Shown here: in pieces, positions 7,869 to 17,255 of the stretch | How the letters are laid out: each line of letters opens with the position of its first letter | Position numbering within the stretch: position 1 is the stretch's first letter | DNA from: Mycolicibacterium sp. GF69 | GTDB taxonomy: Bacteria > Actinomycetota > Actinomycetes > Mycobacteriales > Mycobacteriaceae | Length of the DNA: 64,000 bases | Reading direction: 5' to 3' | Assembly (NCBI RefSeq): GCF_003284965.1 | Contig: NZ_QMEW01000010.1 | Coordinates: 78,653-142,652 of the forward strand | Program-made: the position numbers and the translations under genes | The notes under the pieces: model-generated | Seen by the model: the letters and a program-made list of their open reading frames with translations, nothing else | Told to the model about the DNA's origin: nothing | Databases searched by the model: none

Positions 7869-8918
7869 TCAGGACTTCGTCAGCGCCTCGTCGGCCTGAT
7901 CGCTCGGGGCCTGGTCACGGTCCGGCAGCGGCGGAACGCGGGTCGCACGCACGTAGACCGTATCGCCCTCCTCGAGGCCGAGCGCCTCGGCGTCGCCGCG
8001 GGTGATCTGCGCAGTGAACGGCATCTGGTCGGTCGCGCTGTGCAATTCAAGGCGTACTTCGAAGCCCAGCATGACGATCCGGTCGATGATCGCGCGCACC
8101 ACTCCGGTGGTCTGCACCGACTCGTCGGTGGCGGCGATCGCCATGTCCGGGTTGCGCCCGACCCGGATATCGTGCGGGCGGACCAGCGAGCCGTTCAACG
8201 ACGACACCGCGCCCAGGAACGACATCACGAATGCGTTGGCGGGTGCATCGTAAACCTCTGCGGGGGAACCGACTTGTTCGATACGGCCGTTGTTGAGCAC
8301 CGCGATCCGGTCGGCGACGTCGAGTGCCTCGGACTGATCGTGTGTCACCAGCACCGTCGTGACGTGAACATCTTCGTGCAGCCGGCGCAGCCAGGCCCGC
8401 AGATCCTCGCGAACCTTGGCGTCCAGCGCGCCGAACGGTTCGTCGAGCAGCAGTACCTGCGGGTCGACCGCGAGCGCCCGTGCCAACGCCATGCGTTGAC
8501 GCTGGCCGCCGGAGAGCTGGTTGGGGTAGCGGGTCTGAAACCCGGCCAGTCCCACCACTTCGAGCAGGTTGTCGACCTTCTCGGCGATCTCGGCCTTGGG
8601 CCGCTTGCGGATCTTCAGCCCGAACGCGACGTTGTCGCGGACCGTGAGGTGCTTGAACGCCGCGTAGTGCTGGAACACGAAGCCGATGCCGCGACGCTGC
8701 GGCGGGACGTTCGTCACGTCGCGGCCGTTGATCGTGATGGTGCCGGTGTCGGGCTGATCCAGGCCCGCGATGGCCCGCAGCAACGTCGACTTGCCGGAGC
8801 CACTGGGACCCAACAGCGCGGTGAGCGAACCGTCCGGCACCTCGAAGTCGACGTTGTCCAACGCCGCGAAGTCGCCGTAGCGCCTGTTGGCGCCCCGCAC
8901 CACGATTGCGTCGCTCAT
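7869..8918 (-). CDS. cysA: Sulfate/thiosulfate ABC transporter ATP-binding protein
   Basis: CysA powers sulfate import. The 349-residue protein has Walker [10 protein letters not shown] (about residue 36), Q-loop region, signature LSGGQRQR, Walker [12 protein letters not shown] and H-loop [10 protein letters not shown], then a C-terminal TOBE-like domain (about 240-349) typical of the CysA/PotA group. It is the last gene of subI-cysT-cysW-cysA; 19 nt separate it from cysW, with an AGGAG-type SD (GAAGGAGCAG) before the ATG. It corresponds to Rv2397c. Confidence 0.95.
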   Translation of the reverse strand: MSDAIVVRGANRRYGDFAALDNVDFEVPDGSLTALLGPSGSGKSTLLRAIAGLDQPDTGTITINGRDVTNVPPQRRGIGFVFQHYAAFKHLTVRDNVAFGLKIRKRPKAEIAEKVDNLLEVVGLAGFQTRYPNQLSGGQRQRMALARALAVDPQVLLLDEPFGALDAKVREDLRAWLRRLHEDVHVTTVLVTHDQSEALDVADRIAVLNNGRIEQVGSPAEVYDAPANAFVMSFLGAVSSLNGSLVRPHDIRVGRNPDMAIAATDESVQTTGVVRAIIDRIVMLGFEVRLELHSATDQMPFTAQITRGDAEALGLEEGDTVYVRATRVPPLPDRDQAPSDQADEALTKS

Positions 8919-8937
8919 CTGCTCCTTCTTCCTGCGC

Positions 8938-9750
8938 CTACTTGCTCGCCCGGGACCGGCGGGCGTCGAGGACCACCTGCGCGACCAACACCACCACGGC
9001 CACCGTCATCAGCAGCGTCGACACCGCGTAGGCGCCGTACTCCGCGCCCCGGGCATACCGGTCCGATACCAACAGTGTGAGCGTCTGCGACGATCCCGGC
9101 AGGTTGGACGACACCATCAGCACGGCGCCGTATTCACCGAGGGTGCGCGCAATCGTCAACACGATGCCGTACGTCAGTCCCCACCGGATGGACGGCAGCG
9201 TCACCCGCCAGAACGTCTGCCACCACTGCGAACCCAGCGTGGCCGCGGCTTCTTCCTGGTCGGTGCCGATCTCGTGCAACACCGGTTCGACCTCACGGAT
9301 CACGAACGGGACCGTGACGAAGATGCTGGCCAGCACGATGCCGGGAAACCCGAAGATGATCTTGAGGCCCAGGTTGTTTTCGACGAAACCGAAGAGTCCC
9401 GCCGAACCCCACAGCAGGATCAGCGCGACACCGACGACCACCGGCGACACCGCGAACGGCAGGTCGATGACCGCCTGCATGGCGCTCTTACCGCGAAACT
9501 TGTTGCGCGCCAGGACCAGAGCCGTCGGCACCCCGAACAACACGTTGAGCGGCACCACGATCGCGACCACCAGCAGCGAGAGGTGCAGCGCCGATATCGC
9601 CGCTGGGGTGGTGATCGATGCGACGAAGGCGCTCACCCCCGGGGAGAAGGTGCGCCACAGGATCAGGCCGACCGGGACGACCACCAGCACGAGGACGTAG
9701 GCCAGCGCCAGGTAGCGCAACAGGTGCTTGACCGCGGGCGACAAAATCAT
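8938..9750 (-). CDS. cysW: Sulfate ABC transporter permease CysW
   Basis: This is a 270-residue inner-membrane permease with about six hydrophobic segments and the EAA loop ([23 protein letters not shown]), which docks on CysA. Its ATG overlaps the cysT stop by 4 nt (ATGA), so translation is coupled. It pairs with CysT to form the membrane channel for sulfate. It corresponds to Rv2398c. Confidence 0.94.
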   Translation of the reverse strand: MILSPAVKHLLRYLALAYVLVLVVVPVGLILWRTFSPGVSAFVASITTPAAISALHLSLLVVAIVVPLNVLFGVPTALVLARNKFRGKSAMQAVIDLPFAVSPVVVGVALILLWGSAGLFGFVENNLGLKIIFGFPGIVLASIFVTVPFVIREVEPVLHEIGTDQEEAAATLGSQWWQTFWRVTLPSIRWGLTYGIVLTIARTLGEYGAVLMVSSNLPGSSQTLTLLVSDRYARGAEYGAYAVSTLLMTVAVVVLVAQVVLDARRSRASK

Positions 9751-10637
9751 CGGGCCAGCTCGTCACGTTTGGCCGCGCGCGAGCCCACCGCGCGCAGAAT
9801 GAACAGCACTACGAACGAGATCGCCAGCAGCACAATCGAAATCGCCGCCGCTCCGGTGCGGTCGTCATTCTCTATCAGCGTCCTGATCCACTGTGAGGAC
9901 ACCTCGGTCTCGCCGGGTACGGCACCGCCGATCAGCACCACCGAACCGAACTCGCCGATCGCGCGTGAGAACGCCAGACCCGCGCCCGACAGCAACGCCG
10001 GCAGCAGCGCGGGCAGCACCACCCTGGTGAAGATGACCCAGTTGTTGGCGCCCAACGAGGCCGCCGCCTCCTCGACCTCGTGGTCGAGTTCGAGCAGCAC
10101 GGGTTGCACGGAGCGCACGACGAAGGGCAGCGTGACGAACAGCAGCGCCACCCCGATGCCCCATTTCGTGTGCTGCAGGTGCAGGCCGACCGGGCTGGCG
10201 GGACCGTAGAGCGCCAGCATCACCAGGCTGGCCACGATCGTCGGCAATGCGAACGGCAGGTCGATCACCGAGTCGACCAACCGCCGGCCGGGGAACTCGT
10301 CGCGCGTCAGCACCCAGGCCACCAGCAGCCCGAAGACCAGATTGACCAGCGTCACCCCGAACGAGACGGTCAGCGTCACCCGGAACGAGTCCAAGGCCGC
10401 GTTCGACGTGACCGCGAACCAAAACGCCTTCCATCCACCGCCCGCGGCCTGCCACAGGATCGCGGCCAGCGGCAGCAGCACGATGATGCTCAGCCAGATC
10501 GACGCCGCGCCGACGCGCAGCGATGTGGTCCCGTAGCGAGGGCCCCAGAGACCCGACCCCCGTTCGCCCGCACCGTCGCTGGGGGCGGGCCGGATCGTCT
10601 CGGGGTTGAAATCCAGCGCCCCCGAAGCTGGGGTCAT
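9747..10637 (-). CDS. cysT: Sulfate ABC transporter permease CysT (CysU)
   Basis: The 296-residue inner-membrane permease has a roughly 40-residue polar N-terminal extension, about six membrane segments and the EAA motif EEAAASLGANNWVIFTRVVLP. Residues GEFGSVVLIGGAVPGETEV are characteristic of CysT. Its start overlaps the subI stop by 4 nt. It corresponds to Rv2399c. The extension before the first membrane segment (rich in Pro, Gly and Asp) is common in actinobacterial copies. Confidence 0.94.
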   Translation of the reverse strand: MTPASGALDFNPETIRPAPSDGAGERGSGLWGPRYGTTSLRVGAASIWLSIIVLLPLAAILWQAAGGGWKAFWFAVTSNAALDSFRVTLTVSFGVTLVNLVFGLLVAWVLTRDEFPGRRLVDSVIDLPFALPTIVASLVMLALYGPASPVGLHLQHTKWGIGVALLFVTLPFVVRSVQPVLLELDHEVEEAAASLGANNWVIFTRVVLPALLPALLSGAGLAFSRAIGEFGSVVLIGGAVPGETEVSSQWIRTLIENDDRTGAAAISIVLLAISFVVLFILRAVGSRAAKRDELAR

Positions 10638-11662
10638 CCAGTCGCCTGCTTGTAGATCTTCGTGATGCTGCCGGTGTCCTTATCGAACAACGCCGGGTCG
10701 ACCTCGGCCCAACCACCTAGATCTGCGATCGTCCACAACTTCTCCGCCGTGGGGAAGTCGTCGGCGAAGTCCGCGGCGACGGCCGGGTCGACGGGCCGGA
10801 AACCGGCCTCGGCCCAGATCTTCTGCCCCTCCGGGGTGTAGAGGAAGTTCTTGAGCGCGTTGGCCTTGTCCAGGTGCGCGCTCGACGTCACCACGGCGAC
10901 CGGGTTCTCGATCTTGAAGGTCTGCGGCGGGTTGACGTGCTCGACCGGCTTGCCCTGCCGCTCGACGTGAATGGCCTCGTTCTCATAACTCAACAGGACA
11001 TCGCCGGTGCCCAGCAGGAAGACGTCGGTGGCTTCGCGCCCGGAGCTCGGGCGGGTCTTGACGTGCTCGGTGACCAGCTTGTTGACGTAGTCGATACCGG
11101 CCTGTTCGTCCCGGCCGCCGTTGCTCTTCGCCGCATATGGAGCCAGCAGGTTCCACTTCGCGGAGCCCGAACTGAGCGGGCTCGGGGTGACGACCTCGAT
11201 ACCGGGTCGCAGCAGGTCGTCCCAGTCCCTGATGTTCTTCGGGTTGCCCTCGCGAACGACGAACGTGACCACCGACCCGAACGGGATGCCCTTGGTGGCG
11301 TCGGCGTTCCAGTCCTTGGCCACTTTGTCGGCATCGACCAGCCGGGTGATGTCGGGTTCGACCGAGAAGTTCACGATGTCGGCGGGCTTGCCGTCGACGA
11401 CCGCGCGGGACTGGTCGCCCGAGGCGCCGTATGACGCGGTGACTCCGACGCCTTCACCCTCCGGCGTCGCGGCGAACGCCGGGATGATCTTGCTCCAGCC
11501 CGGCTCCGGAACGGCGTAAGCGACCAGGGTGAGCGTCGTGTCGGCGTCGCTGCCGCCGCTGCCGCCCACCACATCGCTCGATCCCCCACCGCACGCCGCG
11601 AGCACTGTGGCGGTGGTCGCCAGCCACACGGCGGCGCGCCAGGAGTTGCGGAAGTCGACCAT
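10634..11662 (-). CDS. subI: Sulfate-binding lipoprotein of the CysTWA transporter
   Basis: The 342-residue extracytoplasmic protein has a lipoprotein signal peptide ending in the lipobox LAAC (Cys about 21), so it is anchored outside the membrane. The mature part has the periplasmic binding protein fold with sulfate-binding segments such as VTASYGASGDQSRAV and SPLSSGSAKWNLLAPY. ATG 11662 is chosen because it gives a proper signal peptide and GAAAGG lies upstream. It is the first gene of the transporter operon, preceded at 11780-11872 by a polycysteine leader. It corresponds to Rv2400c. Confidence 0.94.
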   Translation of the reverse strand: MVDFRNSWRAAVWLATTATVLAACGGGSSDVVGGSGGSDADTTLTLVAYAVPEPGWSKIIPAFAATPEGEGVGVTASYGASGDQSRAVVDGKPADIVNFSVEPDITRLVDADKVAKDWNADATKGIPFGSVVTFVVREGNPKNIRDWDDLLRPGIEVVTPSPLSSGSAKWNLLAPYAAKSNGGRDEQAGIDYVNKLVTEHVKTRPSSGREATDVFLLGTGDVLLSYENEAIHVERQGKPVEHVNPPQTFKIENPVAVVTSSAHLDKANALKNFLYTPEGQKIWAEAGFRPVDPAVAADFADDFPTAEKLWTIADLGGWAEVDPALFDKDTGSITKIYKQATG

Positions 11663-11779
11663 CAGAGACCTTTCGTTGCGGGAGATTTCGGTGGAACCCG
11701 ACCCGACGGGAAGGCGATGGATCAGCACGAGGCGTCATCTCACAGCCGTCACCGACACCGAACCGCGGACGGGCAGGGG

Positions 11780-11872
11780 TCAGCAACAACAACAAACATC
11801 AGCGACAGCGCTCAAACCCACGGCAATGAGGGCCAATACATGGCCGTTCTTGTTGCCGGACGCCGTTTGCAT
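11780..11872 (-). CDS. Polycysteine leader peptide upstream of subI (cysteine attenuator)
   Basis: The 30-residue ORF begins at ATG 11872 and ends with AVADVCCCC: four consecutive cysteine codons directly before the stop. A -10-like TAGGCT lies 7 nt before the ATG, so the transcript is probably leaderless. The leader ends 117 nt before subI. This is the architecture of known mycobacterial cysteine-responsive attenuators and mirrors the leader before nirA, although the peptide sequences differ upstream of the Cys cluster. The attenuation step (SD masking or termination) could not be read with confidence from the 117-nt spacer. Confidence 0.8.
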   Translation of the reverse strand: MQTASGNKNGHVLALIAVGLSAVADVCCCC

Positions 11873-11879
11873 GGCGCGA

Positions 11880-11885
11880 AGCCTA
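11880..11885 (-). promoter_or_regulatory. Putative -10 box for the subI operon
   Basis: TAGGCT on the minus strand fits TANNNT and lies 7 nt upstream of the leader ATG at 11872. It supports a leaderless start. No convincing -35 was found. Confidence 0.5.
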
Positions 11886-11924
11886 ACAGAATTCCCGCGA
11901 TCTGCCCGTCGAGCGTCGCCGGTG

Positions 11925-12011
11925 TCAACGGGTGAACAGCCACATGACGATCACCAGGATCACCAGGATGACGAGGACCAACGTGACCCGCGAGCGCGGC
12001 ATCCCGCTCAT
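11925..12011 (-). CDS. 28-residue single-span membrane peptide
   Basis: The peptide starts MSGMPRSR and continues with one hydrophobic helix of about 18 residues (TLVLVILVILVIVMWLF), ending in TR. A strong SD (AGGAG, 6-7 nt spacing) precedes ATG 12011, which argues for real translation. It lies 28 nt after the next small membrane gene and upstream of the subI leader promoter. Positive residues before the helix predict an N-terminus inside. Function is unknown. Confidence 0.6.
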   Translation of the reverse strand: MSGMPRSRVTLVLVILVILVIVMWLFTR

Positions 12012-12039
12012 CGGTATCTCCTGCTCTTCGCGCAAGCGC

Positions 12040-12237
12040 TCATCGGTCAACGTCCGGGTCGTCGTGACGTAAATGCCGCACCAACCTGATCCCGTTACCG
12101 AGGGCGCCGTCGAGTACCACCGCGATGCCGTACGCCAAGGCGAGCACCACCGGCATCACCACCGCGGTCTGGGCGACGAACGGCAGACCGGTGAGCCACA
12201 GCTCAACTCCGTCCCACCAACTCAGAAAGCCACCCAC
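12040..12237 (-). CDS. Small conserved membrane protein, 65 residues
   Basis: The sequence holds a hydrophobic segment from about residue 16 to 42 (LPFVAQTAVVMPVVLALAYG...) and a basic, then acidic tail (HLRHDDPDVDR). It likely corresponds to the small membrane protein Rv2401A found near subI in M. tuberculosis; this is by position and general character. Start is ATG 12237. It probably forms a two-gene unit with the 28-residue peptide downstream. Function is unknown. Confidence 0.7.
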   Translation of the reverse strand: MGGFLSWWDGVELWLTGLPFVAQTAVVMPVVLALAYGIAVVLDGALGNGIRLVRHLRHDDPDVDR

Positions 12238-12269
12238 GCGGCCAGCCTAGGCGATGCGAAGATTGGGCC

Positions 12270-13535
12270 GTGTCCACCGACAGGGATCCCGAGCACCGCG
12301 CAGAGGGCACCACATGCATCGTGGTCGGCGGCGGCCCGGCGGGCATCACGCTCGGACTGCTGCTGGCCCGCGCCGGGGTCGAGGTCACGGTGATGGAGAA
12401 ACACGCCGACTTTCTGCGCGATTTCCGCGGTGACACCGTGCACGCCAGCACGCTGCGCCTGCTCGACGAGTTGGGGTTGTCCGACGAGTTCGCCGCGGTT
12501 CCGCATCGCGAGATCGACACGCTGGAGATGACGGTGCAAGGCACCCGGGTCGCGATGGATCTGCGGGGTCTCCCGGGGCCGCACAAGCACATCGCCCTGG
12601 TACCGCAGTGGGATTTCCTCGAACTGCTGGCCGCGGCCGCCGAACGCGAGCCGTCCTTCACGCTAATGCGCAGCACCGAGGTGCTGGGTCCCATCTGTGC
12701 AGGCGACGCGGTGGTCGGAGTCCGCTATCGCGGTGCCGACGGCCAGGTTCACCAGAAGCGTGCGACGTTGACGGTCGCCTGTGACGGGCGGTCTTCGACG
12801 CTGCGCACGGCGATGGGGTTCAAGCCGAAGACCTTCGGGGTGCCGATGGACGTCTGGTGGTTCCGGCTGCCCCGCGACGCCGACGATCCGCACGGTCTGG
12901 CCGGCGTCCTTGGTGCCGGGCACGCGCAGATCGTCATCGATCGCGGCGACTACTTCCAGTGCGCATACGTCATTCCCAAGGGCCGCGATCAGCAGTTGCG
13001 CGCGCAAGGTATCGGGTCGCTGCACCGCGGCGTGGTGGCCCTGGTGCCGTGGCTGGGCGACCGCGTCGGAACGGTGACGTCGTTCGACGACGTGAAACTG
13101 CTCGACGTGCAACTGAACCGGCTCAGGCGTTGGTACTGCGAGGGTCTCCTGCTGCTCGGCGACGCCGCCCACGCGATGTCGCCGGTCGGCGGGGTCGGGA
13201 TCAACCTCGCGGTTGCCGACGCCGTCGCGGCGGGGCGGATTCTGGCCGGGCCGCTGCGCTCCGGCAGGCTGTCGAGGCGACATCTTGCGCGTGTGCAGGC
13301 CCGGCGGTGGCTGCCCGCGGTGCTCATCCAGTCGGTGCAGAAGCTGATCCACCGCCATGTCATCGCGGTCGCCGTCGCGGCAACCGAGCAGGCCGAAGCG
13401 CCCCTGTTCGTGCGCATCGCCGCCGGTGTGCCACTGCTGCGCAGGATCGCGGCGTATGGCGTGGCGATCGGCCCCCTGCCCGAACACATTCCGGGGTTTG
13501 CCCGCCGGGAACCGTCCGGTACCGCCAACGAGTAG
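12270..13535 (+). CDS. FAD-dependent monooxygenase (PHBH/UbiH fold)
   Basis: The 421-residue flavoprotein has an N-terminal dinucleotide motif GGGPAGITLGLLLARAG, a central substrate-domain region, and the C-terminal FAD ribityl motif LLLLGDAAHAMSPVGGVGINLAV. Group A aromatic hydroxylases of this family use NAD(P)H and O2 to hydroxylate aromatic or polyketide substrates. The DG motif (TVACDGRSSTLR) is present. Start GTG 12270 places the fold about 15 residues in. The substrate cannot be told from sequence. It lies upstream of, and parallel to, the trehalase gene with a 33-bp gap. Confidence 0.85.
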   Translation: MSTDRDPEHRAEGTTCIVVGGGPAGITLGLLLARAGVEVTVMEKHADFLRDFRGDTVHASTLRLLDELGLSDEFAAVPHREIDTLEMTVQGTRVAMDLRGLPGPHKHIALVPQWDFLELLAAAAEREPSFTLMRSTEVLGPICAGDAVVGVRYRGADGQVHQKRATLTVACDGRSSTLRTAMGFKPKTFGVPMDVWWFRLPRDADDPHGLAGVLGAGHAQIVIDRGDYFQCAYVIPKGRDQQLRAQGIGSLHRGVVALVPWLGDRVGTVTSFDDVKLLDVQLNRLRRWYCEGLLLLGDAAHAMSPVGGVGINLAVADAVAAGRILAGPLRSGRLSRRHLARVQARRWLPAVLIQSVQKLIHRHVIAVAVAATEQAEAPLFVRIAAGVPLLRRIAAYGVAIGPLPEHIPGFARREPSGTANE

Positions 13536-13568
13536 ACGCCGGGCACGTCGGCAGTCGATGATGGCGGC

Positions 13569-15605
13569 ATGGTTCTGCAACAAACCGGGCCGTCGGACGG
13601 GTCAACGGAGACCGAGAACGGGGCGAAGCCTGCCCACGCCGTCATGGCGAACACCCCGCTCACCGTCACCGCGCCAACGCCGTACGCGCCCACCGGGGCG
13701 TTGCGTAACCCGTTTCCACCCATCGCCGACTACGGCTTCCTGTCCGACTGCGAGAACACCTGCCTGATTTCCTCGGCCGGCTCGGTCGAATGGTTGTGTG
13801 TGCCGCGGCCCGACTCCCCCAGCGTGTTCGGCGCCATCCTGGACCGCGGCGCCGGCCATTTCCGGCTCGGCCCCTACGGAGTGTCGGTACCGTCGGCCCG
13901 CCGGTACCTGCCCGGCAGCCTGATACTCGAGACCACGTGGCAGACCCACACCGGGTGGCTGATCGTGCGCGAGGCGCTGGTGATGGGCCCGTGGCACGAC
14001 CTCGAGGCCCGGTCGCGCACGCACCGGCGCACCCCGATGGACTGGGACGCCGAGCACATCCTGCTGCGCACCGTGCGCTGCGTGAGCGGCACCGTCGAGC
14101 TCGTGATGAACTGCGAGCCGGCGTTCGACTACCACCGCATCCCGGCGACGTGGGAGTACTCGGGGCAGGCGTACGGCGAGGCGATCGCCCGCGCCGCCCG
14201 CGATGCCGACGCGCATCCGACACTTCGGCTCACCACGAACCTGCGGCTCGGCCTCGAAGGCCATGATGCGCGGGCACGCACCCGGATGAAGGAGGGCGAC
14301 AACGCATTCGTCGCGCTGTCCTGGTCCAAGCACCCGGCGCCGCAGACCTACGAGCAGGCCGCCGACAGGATGTGGCAGACCAGCGAGGCCTGGCGCCAGT
14401 GGATCAACGTCGGCGACTTTCCCGATCACCCGTGGCGGTCGTACCTACAGCGCAGCGCGCTGACGCTGAAGGGGCTCACCTACTCCCCGACCGGTGCGCT
14501 GCTGGCAGCGCCCACCACATCGCTGCCGGAAACCCCTCAGGGCGAACGTAACTGGGACTATCGCTATGCGTGGGTACGGGATTCGACGTTCGCGCTGTGG
14601 GGTCTCTACACGTTGGGCCTGGACCGCGAGGCCGACGACTTCTTCGCGTTCATCGCCGACGTGTCCGGGGCCAACAACGGTGAGCGCCACCCACTTCAGG
14701 TGATGTACGCCGTCGGTGGCGAGCGCACGCTGGTCGAGGAGGAGCTGCGTCACCTGTCCGGCTACGACGGTGCGCGGCCGGTGCGCATTGGCAACGGCGC
14801 CTACAACCAGATGCAGCACGACATCTGGGGCACCATGCTCGATTCGGTTTATCTGCACGCCAAGTCGCGGGAGCAGATCTCCGACACGCTGTGGCCGGTG
14901 CTCAAACAACAGGTCGAAGAGGCCATCAAACACTGGAAGGAACCGGACCGCGGCATCTGGGAAGTGCGCGGCGAACCACAACACTTCACCTCCAGCAAGA
15001 TCATGTGCTGGGTGGCGCTGGACCGCGGCTCCAAACTGGCCGAACTGCAGGGCGAGAAGTCCTACGCCCAGCAGTGGCGAGCGACGGCCGAGGAGATCAA
15101 GGCCGACGTTCTCAAGAACGGTGTCGACTCCCGCGGCGTGCTGACGCAGCGCTACGGCGACGATGCGCTCGACGCCTCGCTGTTGTTGGCCGTGCTGACC
15201 CGGTTCCTTCCGCCGGACGACCCGCGGGTGCGCGCGACCGTGCTGGCGATCGCCGACGAGCTCACCGAGGAAGGGCTGGTGCTGCGCTACCGCGTCGAGG
15301 AGACCGACGACGGGCTGTCCGGTGAGGAGGGCACCTTCACGATCTGCTCGTTCTGGCTGGTTTCGGCGCTGGTCGAGATCGGCGAGATCAGCCGCGCCAA
15401 ACACCTGTGTGAACGCCTGCTGTCGTTCGCCAGCCCGCTGCACCTCTACGCAGAGGAGATCGAACCGCGAACCGGTCGGCACCTCGGCAACTTCCCGCAG
15501 GCGTTCACCCACCTGGCGTTGATCAACGCGGTCGTCCACGTCATCCGGGCCGAGGAGGAGGCCGACAGCTCGGGGGTCTTCGTCCCGGCCAACGCCCCGA
15601 TGTAG
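13569..15605 (+). CDS. treH: GH15-family trehalase
   Basis: The 678-residue cytosolic enzyme has the GH15 layout: an N-terminal beta domain (from about residue 45, [17 protein letters not shown]), then an (alpha/alpha)6 barrel with [18 protein letters not shown] and [14 protein letters not shown]. It closely resembles the M. smegmatis enzyme characterised as a phosphate- and Mg-dependent trehalase, and Rv2402. It hydrolyses trehalose to glucose, recycling a major mycobacterial sugar. ATG 13569 adds about 40 residues of low-conservation sequence before the domain. A glucoamylase is the family alternative but is less likely here. Confidence 0.88.
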   Translation: MVLQQTGPSDGSTETENGAKPAHAVMANTPLTVTAPTPYAPTGALRNPFPPIADYGFLSDCENTCLISSAGSVEWLCVPRPDSPSVFGAILDRGAGHFRLGPYGVSVPSARRYLPGSLILETTWQTHTGWLIVREALVMGPWHDLEARSRTHRRTPMDWDAEHILLRTVRCVSGTVELVMNCEPAFDYHRIPATWEYSGQAYGEAIARAARDADAHPTLRLTTNLRLGLEGHDARARTRMKEGDNAFVALSWSKHPAPQTYEQAADRMWQTSEAWRQWINVGDFPDHPWRSYLQRSALTLKGLTYSPTGALLAAPTTSLPETPQGERNWDYRYAWVRDSTFALWGLYTLGLDREADDFFAFIADVSGANNGERHPLQVMYAVGGERTLVEEELRHLSGYDGARPVRIGNGAYNQMQHDIWGTMLDSVYLHAKSREQISDTLWPVLKQQVEEAIKHWKEPDRGIWEVRGEPQHFTSSKIMCWVALDRGSKLAELQGEKSYAQQWRATAEEIKADVLKNGVDSRGVLTQRYGDDALDASLLLAVLTRFLPPDDPRVRATVLAIADELTEEGLVLRYRVEETDDGLSGEEGTFTICSFWLVSALVEIGEISRAKHLCERLLSFASPLHLYAEEIEPRTGRHLGNFPQAFTHLALINAVVHVIRAEEEADSSGVFVPANAPM

Positions 15606-15693
15606 GTCGAACTCGCGGCTTGGTGCGTCCTTGCGGGGCTACCGTCGTCAGTACTGTGGGGCGCCCGCTGTGGGCGCCAAGAGGATGACGGCC

Positions 15694-16299
15694 ATGAGCA
15701 CCGACGAGACCAAGACCGCGGTTGCGCTACATCAACCCACCGAACAGATGTGGCGGGACCTGTTGCCGCAACTACAGACCTTCGTGCGCCGACGGATCGC
15801 GGACCGCAACCGGGCTGACGATCTCGTCGCCGACATCCTGCTTCGCATTCACCAGAATGTGGGCTCGCTCGACGACGAGGAGAAGCTGCCGAACTGGGCG
15901 TTGCGGATCGCCCGAAACGCAATCATTGATGAGTATCGACGAGCAGGCCGGCAGCGAGAACATCCGGTATCGACCATGGCGGAGCAGCCTGAATCCGTGC
16001 TTACCGACGAGGACGAGCCCGACGCGCTTCACGAGCTGTCCGCCTGCCTGCGCCCGCTTCTCAGCGGGTTACCGGTGGAACAGCGAGCGGCGGTGGAGAT
16101 GATCGATCTCGACGGGATGAGCCAAGCCGATGCCGCACAGCGAGCCGGAATCTCGCTGTCCGGGATGAAGTCACGCGTGCAGCGCGGGCGGCGGCGGCTC
16201 GCGGAGCTGCTCGGACAGTGCTGCGCACTGACGTTCGACGGTCGGGGCATGCCGATGGACTACGAGCCTCCACCGGGCTGCGAGTGCGCTGGGCGCTGA
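15694..16299 (+). CDS. sigZ: SigZ-like ECF RNA polymerase sigma factor with Cys-rich tail
   Basis: The 201-residue protein has sigma region 2 (DDLVADILLRIHQNV, then WALRIARNAIIDEYRR) and region 4 with an HTH (GMSQADAAQRAGISLSGMKSRVQRGRRRLAELL). After region 4 comes a short tail with QCCALTF and GCECAGR: four cysteines that could bind metal(loid). No anti-sigma gene is adjacent; instead an ArsI/CadI-type gene faces it at 25 bp. This suggests a self-sensing sigma factor, which is inference. ATG 15694 is chosen for the GAGG SD nine nucleotides upstream; ATG 15685 is the alternative. Confidence 0.82.
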   Translation: MSTDETKTAVALHQPTEQMWRDLLPQLQTFVRRRIADRNRADDLVADILLRIHQNVGSLDDEEKLPNWALRIARNAIIDEYRRAGRQREHPVSTMAEQPESVLTDEDEPDALHELSACLRPLLSGLPVEQRAAVEMIDLDGMSQADAAQRAGISLSGMKSRVQRGRRRLAELLGQCCALTFDGRGMPMDYEPPPGCECAGR

Positions 16300-16324
16300 C
16301 TCCGCAGCCCGGCTCGGCTTCTTG

Positions 16325-16786
16325 TCAGGCGCAGCAGGTGCTTTCAACGGAATCGATTTCCGCGCAGCTGGCCTCGCATACGGATGAGGGTGCGGCGTCG
16401 GGGTTCGCCGGGTTGTCGTCGGTGATGGTGTAGAACTCCCACCAGCCGAGCGGCACATCGGGAGCGGTGACGAACACCTTGTTCTGCGTTGCGTGACAAC
16501 AGACATCGTGCTCGGCGACCGCGATCTCGAGGCCGACAGCTCGGAAGCGTTCCTGCGCCGCGACGACCTGATCGGCTGTGTCAACTTCGACCCCGAGATG
16601 GTTGAGGCTCTCGTCGGCGGCGGATTTTTCGATCAGCACCAGCTTCAACGGCGGGTCCTCGATCGCGAAGTTGGCGTAGCCGTCGCGCACCTTGTGCGGC
16701 GGTACGCCAAACATCTTCTCGTAGAACGCGGTCGCCACCGAAATGTCATCGACGTTCAGTGCGAGCTGGATTCGTGTGTTGGCCAT
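16325..16786 (-). CDS. ArsI/CadI-family VOC dioxygenase (cadmium-induced / C-As lyase type)
   Basis: The 153-residue vicinal-oxygen-chelate protein has the N-terminal strand IQLALNVDDISVATAFYEKMFG, GYANFAIEDPPLKLVLIE, a metal-binding NHLGVEV, and the vicinal cysteine pair in VCCHATQNKVFV that is diagnostic for ArsI-like enzymes. The Cys-rich end (SCAEI, STCCA) also matches CadI. ArsI cleaves the C-As bond of trivalent organoarsenicals; CadI is induced by cadmium. Strong SD AAGGAG. It is convergent with sigZ and probably under its control or another metal sensor's. Confidence 0.85.
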   Translation of the reverse strand: MANTRIQLALNVDDISVATAFYEKMFGVPPHKVRDGYANFAIEDPPLKLVLIEKSAADESLNHLGVEVDTADQVVAAQERFRAVGLEIAVAEHDVCCHATQNKVFVTAPDVPLGWWEFYTITDDNPANPDAAPSSVCEASCAEIDSVESTCCA

Positions 16787-16950
16787 GGTGACTCCTTCAG
16801 GGTCGGTGCTGGACGCCTGTTCTGACGCGTGCGGGTTCCCACGGACGCAACGCCGAGGTGACCGTGCGTCTTTCTCGACGGAAAGCGTCAGTAGATGTAA
16901 GTACTCCCAAGGCAATCGGCCTTGCGGGCGATCACGAAAGGATGTTCACC

Positions 16951-17199
16951 ATGGAGATTCGTACGCTTTTGGCCAAGACGATCGCGGCAGTCGCGTTGTC
17001 CACTGCACTCGCGGGCTTCGGCGCCGACGTGGCCGAAGCCAGACCCCGCGACGGCAGCTGCGCCGGGCTACTGAATGCGGCCAGCCACGCCAAAGCAAAC
17101 GCCGATCACTATGTTCGCCAGGGCGACAACGGAAACGCCCGCTATTGGCAATCGGTCTACCAAAAGACGATTGACAACATTGCACGGCGGAACTGCTGA
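16951..17199 (+). CDS. Small secreted protein of unknown function, 82 residues
   Basis: A signal peptide (MEIRTLLAKTIAAVALSTAL..., likely cut after VAEA near residue 28) is followed by a short helical domain with two cysteines, one in GSCAG and one at the C-terminal residue, probably forming a disulfide outside the cell. The SD GAAAGG is nine nucleotides before ATG 16951; the in-frame ATG 16942 sits too close to it. It is divergent from the ArsI gene. No family recognised. Confidence 0.75.
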   Translation: MEIRTLLAKTIAAVALSTALAGFGADVAEARPRDGSCAGLLNAASHAKANADHYVRQGDNGNARYWQSVYQKTIDNIARRNC

Positions 17200-17255
17200 G
17201 AGCCACTCGGCCGGCGATCGGATACGAAAGATACGCGGAGTCGGCCGACCGGCCG

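Noticed and set aside
8887..10209. 440-codon plus-strand frame opposite cysW/cysT
   Set aside because: Its product is low-complexity Arg/His/Gln text without domains, while the opposite frames are clear CysW and CysT.
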